DNA from: Pseudomonas sp. KU43P
GTDB taxonomy: Bacteria > Pseudomonadota > Gammaproteobacteria > Pseudomonadales > Pseudomonadaceae
Length of the DNA: 64,000 nucleotides
NCBI RefSeq assembly: GCF_033095865.1
Contig: NZ_AP019365.1
Location: forward strand, 1,957,501 to 2,021,500
Direction: 5' to 3'
The position numbers and the translations under genes were made by a program. A model generated the notes under the pieces. It saw only the letters and a list, made by a program, of their open reading frames with translations. It made no database searches and was not told where the DNA came from. Each line of letters opens with the position of its first letter. Position 1 is the stretch's first letter. Below, piece by piece: positions 8,329-15,540 of this stretch.

Positions 8329-9234
8329 TCACTGCTTCCAGCAGACGGATGTAAGCCGCACGGTGGTCGAGTGGGGCGGCTGGCCAGGATTGCACTCCAA
8401 AAGAATACAGACACCCTCGACGTCCCTGTGAAAATGCGAAGGTGTGGCGCCGACGGGTATCGTCATCGTTGCGCTATTTGCGTTCAATGGGAGGCGGATA
8501 GTTTGCCTTTGATCACCGTTCAGGTGCCATTCTGCGCGGAAGTTCAGAGTATGAATGTTTGGGCTGATCAAATAAAAGTTGAAAGTAACGGTGAGTGGAC
8601 TTGTCAGTGGGTAGGTAACGCCTGCTATGCCAACACGCAGGAAGCTGTAGGCCCTGCCATCTGTTGTATCCCCATCGTAGAAAGACAGCTCACGACCGCT
8701 AGCGGATGCAACGATTTGAGCATTGGCCGCGCCGCCGTTTGCGGCTTGAGGAAAAATGTTCAAACGGGAGGGGAAGTAGTTACGGCTATTGTCAGGGTAA
8801 CGTTGCCCTACCGGTGCGCTGGAGAAGTCTTCACAGATTTCACGTGACAGAATTTTTAGCGGCACGACAGGAGATGGCACTGGGCCGCCGCCGAATGCGC
8901 GAGTAACTTCATACTTCACCTGTTGTGTGGTGTCCGCGTAAGCGTCCACCGTCGTTTTGGGGATAAAGAAGTTCTGCTGAACCTTGGCGTTCACGCGTTG
9001 TGCGGGTGTGGCATACGTTCCGAAGTGCATGACGATCATGTCCCCGATCTCCATGCCCTGGTACACCGGCACATCGACGGGCAGCCCGGTAGTGGGTACA
9101 GCGTTGGGCGGGAGTTGATTGCCCGGCGCCAACAGTATGACAGGAGGATGCAGTAGCAGATCGTCCCGTTTGCTTACTTTGAACGTCAGCGGCTGTGATT
9201 GCCCTGCGCGACGGTTGGTCGTTATCAGTGACAT
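8329..9234 (-). CDS. Modular beta-rich protein, shorter scaffold with unique C-terminus
   Basis: This 301-residue protein starts MSLITTNRRAGQSQPLTFKV. The start at 9234 is chosen because an AGGAG lies seven bases upstream; the frame stays open far upstream, but only as an antisense shadow. One scaffold module is present: LLAPGNQLPPNAVPTTGLPV, VYQGMEIGDMIVMHFGTYAT and QQVKYEVTR, matching the motif order of the pseudogene at 4640-6201 (GDQLPPEDVPATGLRV, YKGMAPQDSIVLYFG, YYQVTR). From about residue 125 the C-terminus is unique (REICEDFSSAPVGQRYP ... HFHRDVEGVCILLE), with predicted beta strands and several Cys. No signal peptide is visible. Function unknown. Confidence 0.75.
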   Translation of the reverse strand: MSLITTNRRAGQSQPLTFKVSKRDDLLLHPPVILLAPGNQLPPNAVPTTGLPVDVPVYQGMEIGDMIVMHFGTYATPAQRVNAKVQQNFFIPKTTVDAYADTTQQVKYEVTRAFGGGPVPSPVVPLKILSREICEDFSSAPVGQRYPDNSRNYFPSRLNIFPQAANGGAANAQIVASASGRELSFYDGDTTDGRAYSFLRVGIAGVTYPLTSPLTVTFNFYLISPNIHTLNFRAEWHLNGDQRQTIRLPLNANSATMTIPVGATPSHFHRDVEGVCILLECNPGQPPHSTTVRLTSVCWKQ

Positions 9235-9296
9235 GTGCAGATCTCCTGGCGAGAGGGTGATGGCAATCACATTATGCAGCACGGCCAGTGGGGCGA

Positions 9297-9317
9297 AACT
9301 GGCAAAAATATCAGGTA
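9297..9317 (-). promoter_or_regulatory. Conserved upstream element, copy 3
   Basis: It differs from copies 1 and 2 by a few bases (core AACTGGCAAAAATATCAGGT). It lies 63 bases upstream of the ATG at 9234, the same spacing as in the other family members. Together with 9354-9374 it forms a 20/21-base inverted repeat. Confidence 0.55.
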
Positions 9318-9353
9318 TGCGGCGGTACACGGTCGGCACGTTCAGGCACCCTG

Positions 9354-9374
9354 TACCTGGTATTTTTGCCAGTT
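9354..9374 (+). promoter_or_regulatory. Conserved upstream element, copy 4 (opposite orientation)
   Basis: This is the same element in the plus orientation (core ACCTGGTATTTTTGCCAGTT), 71 bases upstream of the small plus-strand gene at 9445. Both divergent genes therefore carry the element in the sense direction, which suggests a common regulator or promoter class. Confidence 0.55.
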
Positions 9375-9382
9375 GCCGTGCG

Positions 9383-9412
9383 CTTTGGCTCGCGGTTAGC
9401 GTTGAGCCAAAG
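9383..9412 (+). promoter_or_regulatory. Leader hairpin before the small plus-strand gene
   Basis: Perfect nine-base arms (ctttggctc / gagccaaag) flank a 12-base loop between the conserved element and the GGGAG ribosome-binding site of the gene at 9445. It may fold in the leader mRNA. Confidence 0.35.
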
Positions 9413-9444
9413 CCCTGAATAAGTCGGGGATCAGGGAGTGGCGC

Positions 9445-9822
9445 ATGAGTGTTCGACGTTTGGAACTGGTGAGTTCGCTGGATTTGCTGAGCACGGTGGA
9501 TAGCCTGCACAACGGTCTTGAGCTGGACTTTGCTCAGTACAGCCTGCTGCGTGAAGCGGCCGAGGCCAAACTCTGCCTGCTCAGGGAACGAGTAAAGCGG
9601 CGCGATGCACGGGCACCGCAGAATGCCGAGGTGGAATTGGTCAACCTGCAGAGTGCCTGCCTGCGCGTCGCCCATCTGCTGCAGACCAGTTGCCTGGCGT
9701 TGCGCCGCCTGCAACTGGACTACCAGGACCAGTGCCTGGCGCGCGAAGCGTTGGAAAGCCAACTGCTGTACATGCAAGCCTGCCTGCGCCGCTCGATGAG
9801 CAGTTTCAAGTCTGGGCAATGA
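9445..9822 (+). CDS. Small helical (coiled-coil-like) protein of unknown function
   Basis: This 125-residue product is almost entirely helix-forming: Leu, Ala, Arg, Glu and Gln in heptad-like spacing (LLREAAEAKLCLLRERVKRR and LRRLQLDYQDQCLAREALES), with five Cys and no membrane segment or signal peptide. A GGGAG lies six bases before the ATG. It is divergent from the modular gene at 8329-9234, both genes carry the same upstream element, and a shortened relative sits at 8094 beside another modular gene. That arrangement suggests a functional partner such as an adaptor, chaperone or regulator, but this is inference; I do not recognise the family. Confidence 0.65.
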   Translation: MSVRRLELVSSLDLLSTVDSLHNGLELDFAQYSLLREAAEAKLCLLRERVKRRDARAPQNAEVELVNLQSACLRVAHLLQTSCLALRRLQLDYQDQCLAREALESQLLYMQACLRRSMSSFKSGQ

Positions 9823-9916
9823 CCTGATTGCCCTTGCCGATGACCTATACGGACATTGCCGAACGCCAGTGCCATGCCGACAATGGGCCATCCTTCCCTG
9901 CTCCGGACCCGGCGCC

Positions 9917-10705
9917 ATGTCGCAGCAGATCTTCTTCGCCCATGCCAACGGCTTTCCCTCGGCCACCTACGGCAAGCTGTTCGCTGCCCTGGCGCCGGAC
10001 TACCAGGTCAGCCACCTGGCCCAGCACGCCCATGACCCGCGCTTCCCGGTGAACGAAAACTGGCAGAACCTGGTGGATGAACTGCTGCACCACCTGGCCC
10101 GCCAGGACACACCGGTATGGGGTGTGGGCCATTCCCTGGGTGGTGTGCTGCACCTGCATGCGGCCTTGCGCTGCCCGCATTACTACCGCGGCGTGGTGAT
10201 GCTGGATTCCCCAGTGCTGACCCGCGCCGACCAGTGGCTGCTGCGCACCGCCAAGCGTTTCGGCTTCATCGATCGGATCACGGCGGCGGGGCGTACCCTA
10301 GGGCGGCGTGAGGCATTCACTGACCGCGACAGCGCGCGGGACTACTTCGCCAGCAAAAGCCTGTTCCGCCACTTCGACCCCGACTGCCTGGACGCTTACG
10401 TGCAGCATGGCCTGGAAGAGGCCGAGCAGGGGTTGCGCCTGCGTTTCGACCCGGCCACCGAAATCAGCATCTACCGCAGCATCCCCCATGCCAGCCCGGC
10501 CCCCGCGTGGCAGTTGCAGGTGCCGTTGGCGATGGTGTGCGGCGAACGTAGCAATGTGATTCGCCGTCATCACCGACTGGCCGTGCGTGGCATGCCCACG
10601 GGTGAATACCACCGCGTGCCCGGTGGCCACATGTTCCCCCTGGAGCGGCCGACCGATACCGCCAGCCTGATCAAGGGCCTGTTCGACCGCTGGAGCCAGG
10701 CATGA
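9917..10705 (+). CDS. Alpha/beta-fold hydrolase
   Basis: This 262-residue cytosolic alpha/beta hydrolase has the nucleophile elbow GVGHSLGG (Ser73), the oxyanion-region segment FFAHANGFPS near the N-terminus and a C-terminal GGHMFPLE carrying the catalytic His. The start at 9917 (MSQQIFFAHANGFPS) fits the family. The frame is open to 9869, but the added residues do not look like part of the fold. No strong ribosome-binding site is visible. It overlaps the next hydrolase gene by four bases (ATGA), so the two form an operon. The substrate is unknown; relatives are annotated as esterases or thioesterases. Confidence 0.85.
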   Translation: MSQQIFFAHANGFPSATYGKLFAALAPDYQVSHLAQHAHDPRFPVNENWQNLVDELLHHLARQDTPVWGVGHSLGGVLHLHAALRCPHYYRGVVMLDSPVLTRADQWLLRTAKRFGFIDRITAAGRTLGRREAFTDRDSARDYFASKSLFRHFDPDCLDAYVQHGLEEAEQGLRLRFDPATEISIYRSIPHASPAPAWQLQVPLAMVCGERSNVIRRHHRLAVRGMPTGEYHRVPGGHMFPLERPTDTASLIKGLFDRWSQA

Positions 10706-11556
10706 GTGCACACGTCGAGGAAATCCGCCTGAGCCTTGGCCATATCGAGCTCGCCGCGCATCTGTTCGGCCCCGCTGACGGCCTGCCGGTGATCGCCCTG
10801 CATGGGTGGCTGGACAACGCCAACAGCTTCGCCCGCCTGGCGCCGCAATTGAAGGGGCTGCGCATCGTCGCCCTGGACCTGGCCGGGCATGGATACTCCG
10901 AACACCGGCCGCCAGGCGCCGGCTATGCGCTGGCCGACTATGCCCACGACGTGCTGCGGGTTGCCGAGCAGCTGGGTTGGCAGCGGTTTGCCCTGCTCGG
11001 GCATTCGCTGGGCGCGATCATTTCGGTGCAACTGGCCGGGGCGCTGCCTGAGCGGGTCAGCCATCTGGCGTTGATCGACGGAGTCATCCCGCCGACCGGT
11101 GCCGAACAGGACGCCGGTGAGCGCCTGGGCATGGCCCTGCAGGCCCAACTGCGCCTGGACGGCAAGCGCAAGACGGTATACCCGACCCTGGAGGAGGGCG
11201 TGCAGGCGCGCATGAAAGGCATGGTCGCGGTCAGCCGTGAGGCCGCCGAACTGCTGGCCCAGCGCGGCCTGATGCCGGTGCCCGGTGGTTACAGTTGGCG
11301 CAGCGACAGCCGCTTGACCTTGCCGTCCCCGGTGCGCCTGAGCCAAGCCCAGGCGATGGCTTATGTACGCCGGGTGAGTTGCCCTTCCCGTCTGGTGGTA
11401 GCCGCAGACGGCATGCTGGCCCGCCACACCGAATTGCTGGAGCAGCTACCCTTTGAGCAGGCAGTGTTGCCCGGAGGGCATCACCTGCACCTGAACGATG
11501 AAGAAGGCGCGGCCCTTGTCGCAGACTGTTTCAATCGCTTCTTTGGCTTTGCTTGA
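10702..11556 (+). CDS. Alpha/beta-fold hydrolase
   Basis: This 284-residue hydrolase has the early LHGWLDNANSF oxyanion motif, LDLAGHGYSEHR, the nucleophile elbow LLGHSLGA (Ser102) and a C-terminal PGGHHLHL with the catalytic His. Its ATG overlaps the stop of the preceding hydrolase (ATGA), indicating translational coupling. The paired arrangement suggests related or sequential ester substrates, but none can be named from the sequence. Confidence 0.88.
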   Translation: MSAHVEEIRLSLGHIELAAHLFGPADGLPVIALHGWLDNANSFARLAPQLKGLRIVALDLAGHGYSEHRPPGAGYALADYAHDVLRVAEQLGWQRFALLGHSLGAIISVQLAGALPERVSHLALIDGVIPPTGAEQDAGERLGMALQAQLRLDGKRKTVYPTLEEGVQARMKGMVAVSREAAELLAQRGLMPVPGGYSWRSDSRLTLPSPVRLSQAQAMAYVRRVSCPSRLVVAADGMLARHTELLEQLPFEQAVLPGGHHLHLNDEEGAALVADCFNRFFGFA

Positions 11557-11606
11557 CTTGCACCGGACAAGTGTCGAGGCTTGGCGGGTTGAACAGGGAG
11601 ACAACC

Positions 11607-11669
11607 ATGTACATGCCAGACATCCATCAATCTTTCACCGGCGCCGCGTGCGGCATGGGTGGCCGATGA
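11607..11669 (+). CDS. Tiny coupled ORF (20 codons) before the DUF4892 gene
   Basis: An ATG at 11607, preceded by GGGAG at a six-base distance, opens a 20-codon frame (MYMPDIHQSFTGAACGMGGR). Its TGA overlaps the ATG of the DUF4892 gene at 11666 (ATGA). The DUF4892 start itself has little Shine-Dalgarno sequence, so translation probably depends on reading this short ORF first. No family is recognised. Confidence 0.45.
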   Translation: MYMPDIHQSFTGAACGMGGR

Positions 11670-12448
11670 GCATTCGAGTTCTCGTCGCCGGCTGCCTGGG
11701 GCTCGCCAGCCCGTTGTTGTGGGCCGGCAGCCTGCCGGTCCCCGTGGATGCCAAGGTGGTCGACCAGCGCCCGGCCGTGGAGCAGGAGCGTATCTACCCG
11801 ATGGGCCCGCTGCGCAAGATCAGCGGCCGCCTGCGCGTCGACGACAAGGTCGAGAGCCGCGGCCAGGTCAGCTCGGTAACCTATGAACTGCCGGTCGAGC
11901 GTACCGCGCGCGAAGCCTTCACCAGTGCCCGCGAAGCATTGCAGCACGACGGTGGCTACCCCTTGTTCTGGTGCCAGGGCCGCGACTGTGGCGAGGCCAG
12001 CCTGTGGGCCAACGATGTGTTCGGCAATGCCCGCCTCAATGGGGGTGACGAGCAGCAGGCATTCATCCTGTTGCGCCGTTCCGCCGAAGAGGCCGACACC
12101 TTGGTCGCGCTGTACAGCGTCACCCGCGGCAACCGCCGCGCCTACCTGCATGTGGAAGAGTTCGTCGCCGGCAGCCCGCTGGGCGACCTGCTGCCCACGG
12201 CGGCCACGGTGCTGCGCGAAATGCGCGACACTGGCAAGCTCGACTACCCTGACCTGAGCGCGCCGCAGCCCACCTGGGTGGGCCTGCTCAGCCGCAGCCT
12301 GAACCTGGACAGCACCTTGCGCGCCAGCCTCAGCGGTGTCGAGGCCGAGGCCTGGCGCGAGCAATTGGTCAAGGCCGGCGTGCGCAGCAACCGGCTCGAA
12401 GTCGGCAGCGCACCTACCGATGGCTTGCACCTGGAACTGATCCGTTGA
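11666..12448 (+). CDS. DUF4892-domain exported protein
   Basis: This 260-residue protein has an N-terminal signal peptide (MSIRVLVAGCLGLASPLLWA, cut near Ala-Gly-Ser). A mature domain of the DUF4892 type follows, with a characteristic paired-Cys segment (LFWCQGRDCGEASLWAND) and VALYSVTRGNRRAYLHVEEF. The C-terminal 40 residues (LKAGVRSNRLEVGSAP-like) recall the folds of OmpA/BON-type periplasmic domains, but weakly. It is probably periplasmic or outer-membrane associated; function unknown. It follows two hydrolase genes and is coupled to a 20-codon leader ORF. Confidence 0.85.
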   Translation: MSIRVLVAGCLGLASPLLWAGSLPVPVDAKVVDQRPAVEQERIYPMGPLRKISGRLRVDDKVESRGQVSSVTYELPVERTAREAFTSAREALQHDGGYPLFWCQGRDCGEASLWANDVFGNARLNGGDEQQAFILLRRSAEEADTLVALYSVTRGNRRAYLHVEEFVAGSPLGDLLPTAATVLREMRDTGKLDYPDLSAPQPTWVGLLSRSLNLDSTLRASLSGVEAEAWREQLVKAGVRSNRLEVGSAPTDGLHLELIR

Positions 12449-12460
12449 ACGAGTGCCAGC

Positions 12461-13513
12461 ATGGCCAACAATGACCGCCTGTTGATCCAGATTGTTCTGC
12501 TGGCGTTGCTGGGTGCAGCGCTGTGGGTGATGGCGCCCTTCATTTCCGCGTTGTTGTGGGGCGCCATCCTAGCCTTCGCCAGCTGGCCGTTGATGCGCCT
12601 GCTGACGAGGGTGCTGGGCGGGCGCGAAACCTTGGCTGCCAGTTTGCTGACCACGGCCTGGATCTTGATCGTGGCGTTGCCGCTGGTGTGGCTGGGGTTC
12701 AACCTGGCAGACCATATTCGCGATGCCACGGCTTTCGTGCGCGATGTGCAGGTCGACGGCCTGCCTGAAGCGCCGGACTGGCTGGGCAGCATCCCCCTGG
12801 TCGGCGAGCGCCTGGTCCGTTGGTGGCAATCCATGGACCAGCAAGGTGCGGCGCTGATCGCCTCGGTCAAGCCATACCTCGGCCAAGTCGGCAACTGGCT
12901 GTTGGCACGCAGCGCCCAGATCGGCAGCGGCGTGCTGGAGTTGTCCCTGAGCCTGGTCTTCGTGTTCTTCTTCTACCGTGACGGCCCGCGCCTGGCGGCG
13001 TTCGTGCTGCGGTTGCTGCAGCGGTTGGCGGGAGACCGCGCCGAGTACTACCTGGAGCTGGTGGCGGGAACCGTGCAGCGGGTAGTCAACGGCGTGATCG
13101 GTACCGCCGCGGCCCAGGCGCTGCTGGCGCTGATCGGCTTCCTGATTGCCGGTGTGCCAGGGGCCATCGTGCTGGGCCTGGTGACCTTCATGCTCAGCCT
13201 GATCCCCATGGGGCCGCCGCTGGCCTGGATACCCGCCACCGGCTGGCTGGCGTGGAAGGGCGAGTATGGGATGGCGGTGTTCCTGGGCATCTGGGGTACC
13301 TTCGTCATCAGCGGCGTGGACAACGTGCTCAAGCCTTATCTGATCAGCCGGGGCGGCAACTTGCCGCTGGTGATTGTTCTGCTGGGCGTTTTTGGTGGGT
13401 TGATTGCCTTTGGCTTCATTGGTCTGTTCATCGGGCCGACCCTGTTGGCGGTGGGGTACAGCCTGCTGCTGGACTGGAGCCGCAATGCGGGGCAGCAGAC
13501 GCCGCAGCGCTGA
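12461..13513 (+). CDS. AI-2E family (YdiK/PerM-type) inner-membrane transporter
   Basis: This 350-residue protein has seven to eight hydrophobic segments in the AI-2E/UPF0118 pattern. An N-terminal pair is followed by a long soluble loop, then LSLSLVFVFFFYRDG, the large C-terminal hydrophobic block and the family signature FMLSLIPMGPPLAWIPA with VDNVLKPYLISRGGNLP near the end. Members include YdiK and TqsA and have been linked to small-molecule or ion export; the substrate here is unknown. The start codon lies 12 bases after the DUF4892 stop. Confidence 0.9.
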   Translation: MANNDRLLIQIVLLALLGAALWVMAPFISALLWGAILAFASWPLMRLLTRVLGGRETLAASLLTTAWILIVALPLVWLGFNLADHIRDATAFVRDVQVDGLPEAPDWLGSIPLVGERLVRWWQSMDQQGAALIASVKPYLGQVGNWLLARSAQIGSGVLELSLSLVFVFFFYRDGPRLAAFVLRLLQRLAGDRAEYYLELVAGTVQRVVNGVIGTAAAQALLALIGFLIAGVPGAIVLGLVTFMLSLIPMGPPLAWIPATGWLAWKGEYGMAVFLGIWGTFVISGVDNVLKPYLISRGGNLPLVIVLLGVFGGLIAFGFIGLFIGPTLLAVGYSLLLDWSRNAGQQTPQR

Positions 13514-13522
13514 TCTGACAGT

Positions 13523-13600
13523 CCCTATCGCCAGCAAGCTGGCTCCCACAGGGGAGGTACCCCATAGCCGCCTGTGGGAGCCAGCTTGCTGGCGATAGGG
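13523..13600. repeat. REP inverted pair (BIME-like)
   Basis: Two 30-base arms (13523-13552 and 13571-13600) are perfect inverted repeats of a Pseudomonas REP of the CCAGCAAGCTGGCTCCCACA class, separated by 18 bases. They lie directly after the AI-2E gene and probably act as a transcription end or mRNA-stabilising structure. Confidence 0.85.
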
Positions 13601-13627
13601 CCTGTCCAGCCACCCCAAAGCTCAATC

Positions 13628-13644
13628 TTTACGCTTTCTTTATT
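13628..13644 (+). promoter_or_regulatory. Candidate KdpE-binding site upstream of kdpF
   Basis: TTTACGCTTTCTTTATT agrees at 12 of 17 positions with the E. coli KdpE target as I recall it (TTTATACTTTTTTTACA). A second stretch around 13672 (TTTACGCCCCTCCCT) resembles the downstream half of that site. It is placed about 95-110 bases before the first gene of the operon, as expected for an activator. The match is from memory and was not scored by computation. Confidence 0.4.
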
Positions 13645-13736
13645 CCCACCCCCACCCCTCGATCTCGCCCCTTTACGCCCCTCCCTCGCACACTTTCCCC
13701 AAAGCGGCCCAAGCCGCACCAAGGGGAGTTCCACTC

Positions 13737-13826
13737 ATGTACATGCTCGACGGGCTGTCACTGCTTCTGGCAGTGGCATTGGCGATTTACCTGCTGGTGG
13801 CGCTGCTGCGCGCCGATCGCAGCTAG
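13737..13826 (+). CDS. kdpF: K+-transporting ATPase small subunit KdpF
   Basis: This 29-residue single-span membrane peptide (MYMLDGLSLLLAVALAIYLL...) ends in Arg-Ala-Asp-Arg-Ser. An AAGGGGAG motif precedes the ATG, and kdpA begins nine bases after the stop. KdpF stabilises the KdpABC complex in the inner membrane. It is recognised by position, size and its hydrophobic run. Confidence 0.9.
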   Translation: MYMLDGLSLLLAVALAIYLLVALLRADRS

Positions 13827-13835
13827 GGAGCGGCC

Positions 13836-15530
13836 ATGCACAGTCACGACTTCGTTTTGCTGCTGGCATTCTTCGCCATCGTGCTGCTGCCGGCACCTTG
13901 GCTGGGGCGGTTCTACTACAAGGTCATGGAAGGCCAGCGCACCTGGCTGACGCCACTGCTCGGCCCCGTCGAACGCGGCTGCTACCGGCTCGCAGGGGTG
14001 AAGGCTGAACAGGAGCAGGGCTGGAAGCAATACGCCCTGGCGCTGCTGGCCTTCAACCTGGCCGGCTTCCTGTTGCTGTTCGCCATCCTGCTGTTGCAAG
14101 GCTACCTGCCACTGAACCCGCAGCACCTGCCGGGCCAGGCGTGGTCGCTGGCCTTCAACACGGCGGTGAGCTTCGTCACCAATACCAACTGGCAGGCCTA
14201 CAGCGGCGAGGCCTCGGTCAGCTACCTGAGCCAGATGCTGGGCATGACCGTGCAGAATTTCGTCAGCGCCGCCACCGGCCTGGCCGTGCTGGTCGCCCTG
14301 TGCCGCGGCATCGCCCGCCGCTCGAGTGCCAGCCTGGGCAACTTCTGGGTCGACATGACCCGCGCCACCCTCTACGGCCTGTTGCCGCTGTGCCTCGTGC
14401 TGGCACTGCTGCTGGTTTGGCAGGGCGTACCGCAGACCTTCGCCGACTACGCCCATGCCGTGACCTTGCAGGGTGCCGACCAGAGCATCCCGCTCGGCCC
14501 GGCCGCCAGCCAGATCGCCATCAAGCAACTGGGCACCAACGGTGGCGGCTTCTTCGGCGTCAACTCGGCGCACCCCTTCGAGAACCCCACGGCCTGGAGC
14601 AACCTGTTCGAGGTGGCCTCGATCATCCTGATCCCGGTGGCGCTGGTGTTCACCTTCGGGCATTACGTCAAGGACCTGCGCCAGAGCCGGGCGATCCTGG
14701 CCTGCATGCTCAGCCTGTTTCTCATCGGCGGCGCCACCGCGCTGTGGTCGGAGTACCAGCCGAACCCGGCGCTGGAAAGCGCCCAGGTGCAGCAGGGCGC
14801 GCCCATGGAGGGCAAGGAAAGCCGCTTCGGCACGACCGGCTCGGTCCTGTGGACGGTAACCACCACCGCGGCCTCCAATGGTTCGGTCAACGCCATGCAC
14901 GACAGCCTCAACCCGCTGACCGGCATGGTGGCGATGGTCAACATGATGGTCGGCGAGGTGATCTTCGGCGGCGTCGGTGCCGGGCTCTACGGCATGCTGC
15001 TGTTCGTGCTGATCGCGGTGTTCCTGGCGGGCTTGATGATCGGCCGGACCCCGGAATACCTGGGCAAGAAGTTGCAGGCGCGGGAAGTGCAGCTGCTGGT
15101 GGCCACCTTGCTGGTGATGCCGGTCGGCGTACTGGTGCTCGGCGCCATCGCCGCCAGCCTGCCGGGCCCGGCAGGCGCGGTAAGCAACCCGGGCGCCCAC
15201 GGCTTCAGCCAGCTGCTGTACGCCTACACCTCAGGCACTGCCAACAACGGTTCGGCATTCGCAGGTTTTGGCGCCAACACGGTGTTCCACAACCTGATGA
15301 TCGGCCTGGCCATGCTCATTGGCCGCTTCGGCTACATCCTGCCGATCCTGGCCTTGGCTGGCAGCCTGGCGGCGAAGAAAAGCGCGCCCCAAGGCCTGAA
15401 CAGCTTCCCCACCCACGGCCCGCTGTTCACCGGCCTGCTGGTGGTGACCATCCTGCTGGTCGGTGGCCTGACCTTCCTGCCGACCCTGGCCCTGGGGCCG
15501 ATCGCCGAACACCTGAGCCTGGGTTTCTGA
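13836..15530 (+). CDS. kdpA: K+-transporting ATPase subunit KdpA
   Basis: KdpA is the channel-like, K+-selecting subunit of the high-affinity Kdp P-type ATPase. The 564-residue polytopic protein shows the four degenerate selectivity-filter regions of the SKT superfamily, including [48 protein letters not shown] and [14 protein letters not shown]. Length is typical (about 560 residues). The gene follows kdpF by nine bases and precedes kdpB by ten, so kdpFABC is a single tight operon that is normally induced by potassium limitation through KdpD/KdpE. Confidence 0.98.
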   Translation: MHSHDFVLLLAFFAIVLLPAPWLGRFYYKVMEGQRTWLTPLLGPVERGCYRLAGVKAEQEQGWKQYALALLAFNLAGFLLLFAILLLQGYLPLNPQHLPGQAWSLAFNTAVSFVTNTNWQAYSGEASVSYLSQMLGMTVQNFVSAATGLAVLVALCRGIARRSSASLGNFWVDMTRATLYGLLPLCLVLALLLVWQGVPQTFADYAHAVTLQGADQSIPLGPAASQIAIKQLGTNGGGFFGVNSAHPFENPTAWSNLFEVASIILIPVALVFTFGHYVKDLRQSRAILACMLSLFLIGGATALWSEYQPNPALESAQVQQGAPMEGKESRFGTTGSVLWTVTTTAASNGSVNAMHDSLNPLTGMVAMVNMMVGEVIFGGVGAGLYGMLLFVLIAVFLAGLMIGRTPEYLGKKLQAREVQLLVATLLVMPVGVLVLGAIAASLPGPAGAVSNPGAHGFSQLLYAYTSGTANNGSAFAGFGANTVFHNLMIGLAMLIGRFGYILPILALAGSLAAKKSAPQGLNSFPTHGPLFTGLLVVTILLVGGLTFLPTLALGPIAEHLSLGF

Positions 15531-15540
15531 GGAGCTGACC

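Noticed and set aside
9235..9966. Upstream extension of the minus-strand frame at 8329 to give 545 residues
   Set aside because: The extension runs antisense through the 9445 gene, lacks family motifs, and a good ribosome-binding site precedes the ATG at 9234.
13523..13600. Inverted repeat considered as insertion-sequence ends
   Set aside because: The sequence is a typical REP pair, repeated elsewhere in the window, with no transposase between or near the arms.
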